From: Flavobacteriaceae bacterium
Lineage (GTDB): Bacteria > Bacteroidota > Bacteroidia > Flavobacteriales > Flavobacteriaceae
Assembly: GCA_030834365.1 (NCBI GenBank)
Contig: JAURFJ010000082.1
Span: 1 to 5,499, forward strand
Direction of reading: 5' to 3'
Length of the DNA stretch: 5,499 nt
Part shown: positions 1-5,499 of the stretch, one piece after another
Numbering within the stretch: position 1 is the stretch's first letter
Layout of the letters: each line of letters opens with the position of its first letter
The notes under the pieces: model-generated
Told to the model about the DNA's origin: nothing
The model's database searches: none
What the model saw: only the letters and a program-made list of their open reading frames with translations
Made by a program: the position numbers and the translations under genes

Positions 1-317
1 TGCGCGAAGACGAGGTGGGGGGTAAAAAAGTAAGCGCCATAGCCTACAGCGGTCAGGTCGAAATGATCAATGCGATAGCGCATGAAATTAAAGAATCGCT
101 CTTTGAGAAATTCGATATCACCTGCGCTCATGCCTATCACAGTGTAGGGAGGGTAGCGGTAGGCGAGATTTGTTTTTTTGTCTTCGTCTCTTCAGGACAT
201 CGAAAGGCAGTTTTTGAGGCCCTGCCTTATTTTGTAGATGAACTTAAGGCCAAGCTGCCGGTCTTTGGTAAAGAAATATTTGAAGACAATACTCATCAGT
301 GGAAAGTAAACTCCTAA
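1..317 (+). CDS. moaE: Molybdopterin synthase catalytic subunit MoaE, C-terminal part (5' end outside window)
   Basis: MoaE is the large subunit of molybdopterin synthase; with thiocarboxylated MoaD it adds the dithiolene sulfurs to cyclic pyranopterin monophosphate in the cytoplasm. The frame is open to the left edge. The first full codons read REDEVGGKK, matching the MoaE 'VR-E...G..V' segment, so the GTG at 15 is internal and not the start. Further family marks are YSGQVEM (Tyr/Met of the 'Y..Y..MA' region), HSVGRVAVGE, the SSGHRKAVFEA helix, DELKAKLP and a C-terminal QWKVN. About 104 residues are visible, so roughly the first third is missing. The active-site segment reads LPVFGKE where E. 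coli has the PFWKRE type, so the second catalytic lysine is displaced by one position. moaCB follows after 3 bases, which implies one transcript; moaD probably lies upstream (inference). Confidence 0.93.
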   Translation, partial: REDEVGGKKVSAIAYSGQVEMINAIAHEIKESLFEKFDITCAHAYHSVGRVAVGEICFFVFVSSGHRKAVFEALPYFVDELKAKLPVFGKEIFEDNTHQWKVNS

Positions 318-320
318 TTC

Positions 321-1229
321 ATGGTCGACATCACACATAAGAATACTACGCTAAGGATTGCTGTAGCATCGGCTACAGTCACAGTGAGTTCTGAGGCTAC
401 TATAAAAGCTATTAAAGAGGGGCGTGTTCCGAAGGGGGATGTTTTTGAGATGAGTAAGGCGGCAGGATTACTTGGGGTGAAAAAGACACCTGAACTCTTA
501 CCTGATTGCCATCCGATCCCTATCGAGTATACCGGATTTTCTTTTGAGATCGACGGACTTCAGATTCAAATTCAGTGCGAGGTCAAGACCATCTACAAAA
601 CAGGTGTAGAGGTTGAAGCAATGCAGGGAGCCAGTATTGCCGCCTTGAATATGTACGACATGCTTAAGCCTCTGGATAAACAAGTCGAGATAGGTTCTAT
701 CAAACTACTCAGTAAAAAAGGAGGTAAATCAGATCTCAAGACCACGACTAACGGATTAAAGGCAGGAGTGGTCATCTGTTCAGATTCCGTTTTTGCCAAG
801 AAGGCCGAAGACTACACGGGTATGGCCATTCAGAAGCGCCTTATCGGTTTGGGATTAGAATGCGAGGGCATCAAGGTAGTTCCTGACGATAAAGAGGCCA
901 TCACATCACAGTTAGTTGCGCTAGCTAACGCAGAATGCAATCTGATTGTATTTTCTGGCGGCACTGGAGCGGCCCCCCGAGATGTGACCTTTGAGGCGTT
1001 GAATCCGCTTATTGAAAAGAGACTCTTAGGGGTCGAAGAAGCCATGCGCAGTTACGGTCAGGCTCGCACACCTGTTGCCATGTTTTCACGATCGCTTGCT
1101 GGAATCTATAAGCAATCGATTGTTTTAGCCCTTCCAGGTTCAACTGCAGGAGCAGCAGATTCTTTAAATGCAGTGTTGCCGACTTTATTGCATTTAATTG
1201 AAGTGATTCAAGGAAAAAGACACGATTGA
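321..1229 (+). CDS. moaCB: Bifunctional Moco biosynthesis protein MoaC/MoaB fusion
   Basis: A 302-residue fusion. Residues 1-138 are MoaC (cyclic pyranopterin monophosphate synthase, acting just after MoaA). The N-terminus is MVDIT and the motif KGDVFEMSKAAG is at 38-49. Lys54/55-Thr, His64 in CHP, GVEVEA at 95-100 (the two catalytic-site glutamates), YDMLK at 112-116 (Asp and Lys) and KKGGKS at 132-137 are all present, so the MoaC site looks intact. Residues 147-296 are a MoaB/MogA-type domain, expected to adenylylate molybdopterin or an equivalent. It shows CSDS at 153-156, VPDD at 187-190, FSGGTGAAPRDVT at 211-223, AMR, MFSRSLAG at 254-261 and LPGS at 271-274. A short linker of about 8 residues, rich in Thr, joins the halves. 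The start is ATG three bases after the moaE stop; no strong Shine-Dalgarno is seen. The stop TGA overlaps the moaA ATG by one base. Such fusions are annotated in Bacteroidota (recalled knowledge). Confidence 0.95.
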   Translation: MVDITHKNTTLRIAVASATVTVSSEATIKAIKEGRVPKGDVFEMSKAAGLLGVKKTPELLPDCHPIPIEYTGFSFEIDGLQIQIQCEVKTIYKTGVEVEAMQGASIAALNMYDMLKPLDKQVEIGSIKLLSKKGGKSDLKTTTNGLKAGVVICSDSVFAKKAEDYTGMAIQKRLIGLGLECEGIKVVPDDKEAITSQLVALANAECNLIVFSGGTGAAPRDVTFEALNPLIEKRLLGVEEAMRSYGQARTPVAMFSRSLAGIYKQSIVLALPGSTAGAADSLNAVLPTLLHLIEVIQGKRHD

Positions 1230-2236
1230 TGAGTACACCCACTGATTTATTGTACGACACCCATCGTCGTTTTCACAACTATTTGCGCATCTCGCTTATT
1301 GAGAAATGCAACCTGCGCTGCACCTACTGCATGCCTAGTTCTGGGATTCAATTGAGTCCCAAAGAAAGCCTCATGACTAGTGACGAGGTTTTTGAAATTG
1401 CACGGGTATTTGTGCAGCACGGTGTTGATAAAATAAGGCTGACCGGAGGCGAGCCTTTGTTACGCAAAGATCTCGGTGTCATACTCGAGCGCCTGTCTAC
1501 CCTAAATGTATCCTTGGCCCTCACCACCAATGGAGTACTTTTAGACCGTTACATTGACGATCTAAAACGGGCCCGATTGCACAAGATCAACTTCAGTTTA
1601 GACACCCTAAACCCAGAGTCCTTTAATACGATCACTCTTCGAGATCAATTTGATCGAGTACACAGCAATTTGCAACGTGTAATAAAGGAAGGCTTCGATG
1701 TAAAGATCAATGCCGTGCTCCTAAAGAATCAAAACGAAGAGGAGATCATCGATTTTATTGAATTAACAAAGAGCCAATCACTATCTATTCGATTTATTGA
1801 ATTCATGCCTTTTCAAGGAAATGCTTGGGACCAATCTAAAACTGTCTCTTTAGCTAGTATCCTAAAACGTGTCGAACAGTTTTATGGGACCGATCAAGTA
1901 GAGCGTCTTCAGGATGCTCCTAACGATACCGCTAAGAATTATAAGATTCGTGGGTTCAACGGAAGTTTCGCGGTGATTAGTACCGTAACCAATCCGTTTT
2001 GTGACAGCTGTAACCGCATTCGACTAACGGCCAATGGGAAACTCCGCAACTGTTTGTTCTCAGATAAGGAGCAAGATTTGCTATCGGCCCTCCGCTCGGG
2101 TACTTCGATTGAGCCTGTAATTCAAAAGGCAATACAGCTTAAAAGAGCTGTTCGTGCTGGACTGGATTCACCTGAGACCTTTGAGGACTATCACACGCAT
2201 CAGAGCAATCGTTCTATGATCAAGATTGGTGGGTAG
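1229..2236 (+). CDS. moaA: GTP 3',8-cyclase MoaA (radical SAM, two 4Fe-4S clusters)
   Basis: MoaA performs the first step of Moco synthesis, rearranging GTP to 3',8-cyclo-GTP by radical SAM chemistry. From the ATG at 1229 the protein has 335 residues, close to E. coli MoaA. The SAM cluster motif CNLRCTYC gives Cys27, Cys31 and Cys34. LTGGEP at 71-76 is the SAM-binding glycine motif, followed by TTNG at 99-102 and SLDTL at 123-127. The C-terminal GTP-side cluster is Cys258-x2-Cys261-x13-Cys275, with the NRIRL arginines between. The protein ends in SMIKIGG with the conserved terminal Gly-Gly. All key residues are intact. A TTG at 1226 would extend it by one codon, but the ATG is preferred because TGATG couples it to the moaCB stop. 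Its 3' end overlaps the convergent mocA by 17 bases. Confidence 0.97.
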   Translation: MSTPTDLLYDTHRRFHNYLRISLIEKCNLRCTYCMPSSGIQLSPKESLMTSDEVFEIARVFVQHGVDKIRLTGGEPLLRKDLGVILERLSTLNVSLALTTNGVLLDRYIDDLKRARLHKINFSLDTLNPESFNTITLRDQFDRVHSNLQRVIKEGFDVKINAVLLKNQNEEEIIDFIELTKSQSLSIRFIEFMPFQGNAWDQSKTVSLASILKRVEQFYGTDQVERLQDAPNDTAKNYKIRGFNGSFAVISTVTNPFCDSCNRIRLTANGKLRNCLFSDKEQDLLSALRSGTSIEPVIQKAIQLKRAVRAGLDSPETFEDYHTHQSNRSMIKIGG

Positions 2237-2816
2237 TCTTTTTTAATTCCTGGTATTCGGTATAGGTATCGATATCTGTGAGCTGATTAGAAGGAGTAAA
2301 GGCTAATGAATCGTCAAGGTGTTGTTTGACTACAGGCTTAGCTCCATCGTCGCCCACTAAACCTTCGAGCACATCGAAATACCGTTCACTAAAAATTACG
2401 GGTATACCCTTCCATCCTTCGGTAGAGACCGATTGTACAATACCTGCCTGATTTTTCTGGTAATAGTCAATGAGTTCCTTAAGGTATGTAGAGGTCAAGA
2501 GGGGTTGGTCAACGGCCAAAATCAAGACCGCTTCAGGTTGAAGGTGTCTGATGGCTAAAATACCTGCGGCAATAGAGCTTCCCATTCCCGCATCATAGTT
2601 GGGATGACTGACACTCAAAATCTGTTGATCTTTCAATTGAGCGCCGATGATTCTCCCATGAGCTCCTAAAACCACAGCAACTGGGTAACCTAGGGTCTGA
2701 AGCATTTTAATTTGATGGAGAATGAGGGGTTGTTGGTTCCATTCGAGCAAGGCTTTAGGTTGTCCCATTCTTGAAGAATGCCCCGCTGCTAGTAGTAATG
2801 ATACCATTTTAGGCAT
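2220..2816 (-). CDS. mocA: MocA/MobA-type molybdopterin nucleotidyltransferase, probably MocA (molybdenum cofactor cytidylyltransferase)
   Basis: A 198-residue NTP transferase of the MobA-like superfamily, predicted to transfer CMP from CTP to Mo-molybdopterin, giving the cytosine dinucleotide cofactor used by many xanthine oxidase-family enzymes. The N-terminal nucleotide loop LLLAAGHSSRMGQPKALL (residues 7-24) is intact. HPNYDAGMGSSIAAG at 71-85 and AVDQPLL at 101-107 (metal-binding Asp, DQP rather than the DMP type common in MobA) point to MocA. GIPVIF at 137-142, GDDGAKPVV at 155-163 and DIDTYTEY at 181-188 complete the family pattern. The start ATG overlaps the end of xdhC by 8 bases, with a purine-rich GAGAGGGA stretch a few bases upstream, so translation is probably coupled. 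Met4 is an alternative start. CTP rather than GTP specificity is inferred from motifs and the xdhC neighbour, not shown. Confidence 0.85.
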   Translation of the reverse strand: MPKMVSLLLAAGHSSRMGQPKALLEWNQQPLILHQIKMLQTLGYPVAVVLGAHGRIIGAQLKDQQILSVSHPNYDAGMGSSIAAGILAIRHLQPEAVLILAVDQPLLTSTYLKELIDYYQKNQAGIVQSVSTEGWKGIPVIFSERYFDVLEGLVGDDGAKPVVKQHLDDSLAFTPSNQLTDIDTYTEYQELKKTTHQS

Positions 2817-3816
2817 GAATATTCCCTCTCTTTTGATGGAGTGGCTGTCCGTTTTTTTGCCTTAAAACCGATAAAATTTCACTCAAGATCGATAGTGCGA
2901 TTTCTGGAGCAGTTTGTGCACCTATATCGAGTCCTGCAGGACCGCGCAGTAATTCAATAAAGTGATCTTCAGTATCTGGTTTGTGCTCGAGTACGGCCTC
3001 GATCAATCGCTCTCTACGGTGTGAAGGACCCAGTAGCCCTATATATGCCGGCTTAAAGCTTGTTAGCTCGAGTAGGTACTGCGTGTCTTTACTTATGCTG
3101 TGTGTCATAAGAACCACAGCGGCATTTCTCACTATGGGTAAATCACTGACTTCAGAAAATAAGGGGGTAATGAGGCGACAGGCCCCTTTAAAGTACTCGA
3201 TAGTTTTTTGTTCATCTGGTGGAGCGACCACATGAACTCTAAAACCTAGCTCATAAGCCATTTGACTGAGGACGGCACTGTCGTGTTCTGCCCCAAAAAT
3301 GTAAAGTTCTTGAAGCGGCTCTAAAGCTTGTTCAAAAGTGGCTTGCCCTTTAGGTTGATGGTTTTTCATTAGCGCATATCGCTCTGATTCGATGTAGATT
3401 TCTGATCCCAATCCTTCATGCGATCCGAGCTCGAGGCGGTAATGCGACTTCCAACGGAGAGGATGTTGTGTATCAATGGCCTCTTTAACGTGTTCTACAG
3501 TTTTTCCATCAAGTTCTAGTGGTTCAATAAGCAACTTGAGAATTCCTTCACAGCCTAAGCGATAGCGTCCGTCGTACTCCATCATCAGGGGTGTCTTTGA
3601 CTCAAAAACTGGAAGTGATTGACGCAAAATTTCTTTTTCTACACAGCCTCCACTAACGGCACCCACCATGCTATGGTCTTCAGCGATCAACATGCGCACT
3701 CCAGGTTTCCGATACGAAGATCCTTCTAGGTGCACGAGAGTTACCATCACACAAGATAGGTTTCTTGAATTGAACTCCTGGTAGGCTTCTAGAATAGTAA
3801 GTAATTCGTGCGTCAT
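2809..3816 (-). CDS. xdhC: XdhC/CoxI-family Moco-binding maturation factor
   Basis: XdhC proteins bind Moco, promote its sulfuration and deliver it to xanthine dehydrogenase-like enzymes in the cytoplasm. This 335-residue protein has both usual parts. The N-terminal XdhC_CoxI domain shows EGSSYRKPGVRM at 31-42, VSGGCVEKE at 54-62 (conserved Cys58) and RLGCEG at 86-91. The C-terminal Rossmann-like domain starts near 170 with LYIFGAEHDSAV, then has VVLMTHS at 234-240, YIGLLGP at 258-264 and GLDIGAQTAPEIALSI at 295-310. In the Rossmann loop the second glycine expected from family members (GAGH) is Glu177, which is unusual. The ATG lies 7 bases after the stop of the small secreted-peptide gene, with an AAAGAAGAA purine run before it. 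It overlaps mocA by 8 bases, which fits a three-gene operon. Residues after about 317 are a basic, probably disordered tail. The assignment is secure to family; the client enzyme is unknown. Confidence 0.93.
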   Translation of the reverse strand: MTHELLTILEAYQEFNSRNLSCVMVTLVHLEGSSYRKPGVRMLIAEDHSMVGAVSGGCVEKEILRQSLPVFESKTPLMMEYDGRYRLGCEGILKLLIEPLELDGKTVEHVKEAIDTQHPLRWKSHYRLELGSHEGLGSEIYIESERYALMKNHQPKGQATFEQALEPLQELYIFGAEHDSAVLSQMAYELGFRVHVVAPPDEQKTIEYFKGACRLITPLFSEVSDLPIVRNAAVVLMTHSISKDTQYLLELTSFKPAYIGLLGPSHRRERLIEAVLEHKPDTEDHFIELLRGPAGLDIGAQTAPEIALSILSEILSVLRQKNGQPLHQKRGNIHA

Positions 3817-3823
3817 GAAATGG

Positions 3824-3991
3824 TTATTCTTCTTTTTTAAGCGTCGGATAACTCACCCCCAACTGCTCTAAATACGAATCGTATTTCTTTTCGATGTCTG
3901 TTTCACTATAGGTTTTTTGAGCACTACTAGAAGCAGAAAAAAACAATAAATACACTGCAAAAGCTATCAATTTGAGCGAGTTAGGTTTCAT
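3824..3991 (-). CDS. Small secreted peptide of unknown function (55 residues, signal peptide)
   Basis: A short open frame not matched to any family I recognise. It begins MKPNSLKLIAFAV and has a textbook signal peptide: two lysines, a hydrophobic core at about residues 8-20 (IAFAVYLLFFSA) and a signal peptidase I-type site SSSA|QK after Ala24. The predicted mature part is only 31 residues, highly charged (7 acidic, 5 Lys) with four Tyr, and ends in KKEE. There is no lipobox Cys. The start is fixed by an in-frame TAA nine bases upstream of the ATG. The stop is 7 bases before the xdhC start, so it appears to be the first gene of a xdhC-mocA transcript and cannot be the head of a longer broken gene without overlapping xdhC. 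The signal-peptide pattern and the tight spacing are what make it credible; homologues would be needed for proof. Confidence 0.7.
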   Translation of the reverse strand: MKPNSLKLIAFAVYLLFFSASSSAQKTYSETDIEKKYDSYLEQLGVSYPTLKKEE

Positions 3992-4010
3992 AAGCGAGAT
4001 TTAGTTCTTT

Positions 4011-4018
4011 TAAATGTA
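4011..4018 (-). promoter_or_regulatory. Candidate Bacteroidota -7 promoter element for the small peptide-xdhC-mocA operon
   Basis: On the minus strand this reads TACATTTA, close to the Bacteroidota -7 consensus TAnnTTTG but with A in the last position. It ends 19 bases before the ATG at 3991, which would give a short leader. No TTG is seen at the expected -33 spacing, so the call rests on the box, its position and its mirrored partner. Confidence 0.28.
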
Positions 4019-4072
4019 CAAGAACTTTAAAAAGAATCGCAGCGCTGAAAGCCTCCATTTTCGATTAAAACT

Positions 4073-4080
4073 TACATTTA
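4073..4080 (+). promoter_or_regulatory. Candidate Bacteroidota -7 promoter element for the TspO-like gene
   Basis: TACATTTA matches TAnnTTTG except for the last base and ends 17 bases before the ATG at 4098. No TTG is found at the usual -33 distance. If this is the promoter, transcription starts downstream of the ATG at 4014, which supports the shorter protein starting at 4098. Confidence 0.28.
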
Positions 4081-4097
4081 AAACAAAAAGAAGACAC

Positions 4098-4874
4098 ATG
4101 TTTGCTAAAGCCATTTATCAGAGGCTCGTTACGGCTCTGATTTTTGTAGGAGTCATCGCTGCGAATGCAGCCGCGAATGGTATTCCAATCAATGGGAATA
4201 CTACAGGAGAGCTTTCAGATCGTTATGTCAATCTATTCACTCCGGCGGGTTTTACGTTCAGCATCTGGGGGGTCACTTATCTCGGGCTGTTGGGCTTTGT
4301 TCTCGTCATGCTTTTTTCCAAATCAGCCAATCTTCCACGAACAGAGATCACTCAATTGTGGTTGGTCAATGGTCTGGCCAACATAGCATGGATCTTTGCC
4401 TGGCATTATCTAAAGATCTCTAGCTCAATGGTCATCATGCTCATCATTTTATTGAGTCTGATTTGGCTAACCGATGCCCTAAGGCGAGTGGCGCAACCCG
4501 ATACCAGTACCCGATATGTCAGTGCCGTTTTTGATCTGTATTTCGGATGGATCACCGTTGCCACCATAGCCAATGCCACTGCGCTTTTGGTTGCCTTTGA
4601 TTTTGATGGATGGTCGCTTAGTGAGGCTGAGTGGACCGTGGTGATGATTTGTGCTGCTGCACTTATATCTGGCGGAGTTTTTATCTTCAAGAAATCGATT
4701 TGGTACCTCTTGCCCGTTCTTTGGGCCTTTTACGGTATTCATGCTAAGCATGGGGCTACATGGGGCTTTCGAAATGCCTATCCTGAAATTCTATCGACCT
4801 TGCAATGGGCCTTTGGCGCCTTATTGTTTTTAGTACTTCTGCAACAACTCTTAGCGAGAAAGAAAAGATCATAA
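4098..4874 (+). CDS. TspO/MBR-like tryptophan-rich integral membrane protein
   Basis: A 258-residue polytopic membrane protein. Hydrophobic segments lie near residues 10-28, 52-74, 86-103, 109-127, 141-167, 180-198, 201-214 (short) and 232-252, so about seven or eight passes. The segment ANGIPINGNTTGELSDRY (25-43), then FTPAGFTFSIWGVTYLGLL (47-65) and GWITVATIANATALLV (150-165), is the pattern I associate with proteins annotated as 'tryptophan-rich sensory protein', distant relatives of TspO. Classic TspO has about 160 residues and five helices, so this is a longer form. TspO proteins bind tetrapyrroles and lipids; the role of this longer group is not established. ATG 4098 is chosen because it puts the first helix at the N-terminus and follows a purine run (AAAAAGAAGA). 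The frame opens at ATG 4014, but that adds 28 very basic residues over the promoter region. The gene is divergent from the xdhC operon; no functional link is shown. Confidence 0.72.
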   Translation: MFAKAIYQRLVTALIFVGVIAANAAANGIPINGNTTGELSDRYVNLFTPAGFTFSIWGVTYLGLLGFVLVMLFSKSANLPRTEITQLWLVNGLANIAWIFAWHYLKISSSMVIMLIILLSLIWLTDALRRVAQPDTSTRYVSAVFDLYFGWITVATIANATALLVAFDFDGWSLSEAEWTVVMICAAALISGGVFIFKKSIWYLLPVLWAFYGIHAKHGATWGFRNAYPEILSTLQWAFGALLFLVLLQQLLARKKRS

Positions 4875-4879
4875 TAGGG

Positions 4880-5499
4880 CTAATCGAGCATTTCGTAGGT
4901 ATAGATTGCCTGAGGACGGATCAATTCGAAATCTTGGTTAGATAGGTAGCTGGTGCGCTTGTGATGCAGCAATAATCCGTGATGCCATTGCATTTCTTCG
5001 TTGAGGATCAGGCTCATTTTTTCATTATGCCAAACGGCGTTGGCGAGCACTTGATCAGTCTTGAGGTCGAAAAAGAAATACCATCGGTCGGTAGATTCCG
5101 GATAACTGACGCCTATCACTTGAAGCGGTGTTGTCCCCCTTGATATCTTGAGCTGCTTGATGCCATGATCGCTAAACACCGCCTTCTGGTCACGCAATTT
5201 GAAAGGTTGAAAGAATATGAAATTCGCAGCATCGATTAGGTTTTTGTGAGTCAATAGTAGTGAGGCTTCTTCACTCGGTTTGTCATCCGCAAAAAGGGTG
5301 AGGTCCTCATCTTGCAATTCTGCCATATAGTAGATACCATGTTTTAGATAGGCGAGTTGCGTTTGGTTTATTGATGGGTGAATAAAGGTTTGAATTAAGG
5401 AGTCCACGGGCTGGCCCTCTTCATTGAGCACATAAGTGGACTTTCTGTAGCTCAAGTTTTCAAGTTGTTCGAAGTTCTGATATCCCCCATGAGCGGCAA
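4880..5499 (-). CDS. Hypothetical protein resembling the DUF6503 group, C-terminal part (5' end outside window)
   Basis: The frame is open to the right edge: upstream of the TTG at 5455 it continues as AAHGGYQNFEQLEN without a stop or ATG, so the start lies beyond the window and 205 residues are visible. The entry pattern AHGG, a following beta-rich stretch (LSYRKSTYVL, SLIQTFIHP), FFQPFKLRDQ in the middle, QVIGVSYPE and DRWYFFFDLKTDQVLANAVW recall Bacteroidota proteins annotated DUF6503, which usually begin with a signal or lipoprotein peptide. That match is from memory of sequence style and is not certain. The visible part has no transmembrane helix and no catalytic motif I recognise; it may be a periplasmic or outer-membrane-associated beta-rich protein. 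It ends in TAG, 5 bases from the convergent TspO-like stop. Confidence 0.75.
   Translation of the reverse strand, partial: AAHGGYQNFEQLENLSYRKSTYVLNEEGQPVDSLIQTFIHPSINQTQLAYLKHGIYYMAELQDEDLTLFADDKPSEEASLLLTHKNLIDAANFIFFQPFKLRDQKAVFSDHGIKQLKISRGTTPLQVIGVSYPESTDRWYFFFDLKTDQVLANAVWHNEKMSLILNEEMQWHHGLLLHHKRTSYLSNQDFELIRPQAIYTYEMLD

Larger units (their letters stand above)
4008..4083. repeat. 11-base inverted repeat in the divergent intergenic region
   Basis: TTTTAAATGTA at 4008-4018 is matched exactly by its reverse complement TACATTTAAAA at 4073-4083, with 54 bases between the arms. The arms lie in the 106-base region between the minus-strand small-peptide gene and the plus-strand membrane-protein gene. 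Each arm carries a TACATTTA box pointing outward to its own start codon. The arms are AT-rich, so chance is possible. Confidence 0.5.

Noticed and set aside
15..317. GTG at 15 as the true start of moaE
   Set aside because: The frame is open to the window edge and the upstream codons REDE match the conserved MoaE segment after 'VR', so the gene is simply cut by the window.
1..320. Moco riboswitch or other structured leader for the moa operon
   Set aside because: The operon start is outside the window and the gaps between genes are 3 bases or less, so no leader can be assessed.
1226..1228. TTG as the start of moaA
   Set aside because: The adjacent ATG at 1229 overlaps the moaCB stop as TGATG, a common coupling arrangement, and ATG is the likelier codon.
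2222..2244. Possible intrinsic terminator after moaA: stem AAGATT/AGTCTT, 7-base loop, then TTTT
   Set aside because: The stem has only six pairs including one G-T and little GC. It overlaps the coding ends of both moaA and mocA, so it is too weak to annotate.
2981..3235. 84-codon plus-strand open frame inside xdhC, and similar antisense frames inside moaCB, moaA and the TspO-like gene
   Set aside because: They lie wholly within well-supported genes on the other strand or in another frame and show no domain or signal-peptide pattern.
4014..4097. Upstream ATG extending the TspO-like protein by 28 residues
   Set aside because: The extra segment is strongly basic, lies over the inverted repeat and candidate promoter, and would push the first membrane helix inward. 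The ATG at 4098 gives the more natural N-terminus.
1..5499. CRISPR array, tRNA, insertion sequence or phage-like region
   Set aside because: No direct repeat series, tRNA-like fold, transposase motif or target-site duplication is visible; the window is almost fully covered by ordinary genes.

Overview
The window reads as chromosomal DNA of moderate GC from a Bacteroidota bacterium, most likely a Flavobacteriia-type lineage. The pointers are a MoaC-MoaB fusion of the kind annotated in Bacteroidota, a MoaE with the C-terminal wording I associate with that phylum, weak or absent Shine-Dalgarno sequences, TAnnTTT-type promoter candidates, and a partial protein that resembles the Bacteroidota DUF6503 group. 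The species cannot be named from the sequence. No mobile element, tRNA, rRNA or CRISPR is visible, and no gene-free stretch exceeds about 110 bases.

Left part (1-2236, plus strand): the 3' end of a molybdenum cofactor (Moco) synthesis operon. It holds the C-terminal part of moaE, a moaCB fusion and moaA. The genes are separated by 3 bases (moaE/moaCB) and by a one-base stop/start overlap (moaCB/moaA). MoaA and the MoaC half convert GTP to cyclic pyranopterin monophosphate, MoaE (with MoaD, not in view) makes molybdopterin, and the MoaB/MogA-like half should adenylylate molybdopterin before molybdate insertion by MoeA (not in view).

Centre (2220-3991, minus strand): a second operon converging on the first, transcribed from about 4.0 kb leftwards. 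It holds a previously untracked 55-residue secreted peptide gene, then an XdhC-family gene, then a MocA-like nucleotidyltransferase gene. XdhC and MocA act late: MocA makes the cytosine dinucleotide form of the cofactor, and XdhC binds and protects Moco for sulfuration and insertion into xanthine oxidase-family enzymes. The 3' ends of moaA and mocA overlap by 17 bases, so the two operons together cover much of the route from GTP to a finished xanthine oxidase-type cofactor. No molybdoenzyme structural gene is in the window.

Right part (3992-5499): a short divergent promoter region carrying an 11-base inverted repeat whose arms sit 17-19 bases before the two outward start codons. It is followed by a plus-strand multi-pass membrane protein of the TspO/MBR-like, tryptophan-rich group. 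A minus-strand gene whose 5' end lies beyond the window converges on it with a 5-base gap. That last gene is unassigned but resembles DUF6503-type Bacteroidota proteins.

Most of the content is recognisable. The least explained items are the small secreted peptide leading the xdhC-mocA operon, a Gly-to-Glu change in the XdhC Rossmann loop, and the symmetric divergent promoter region.
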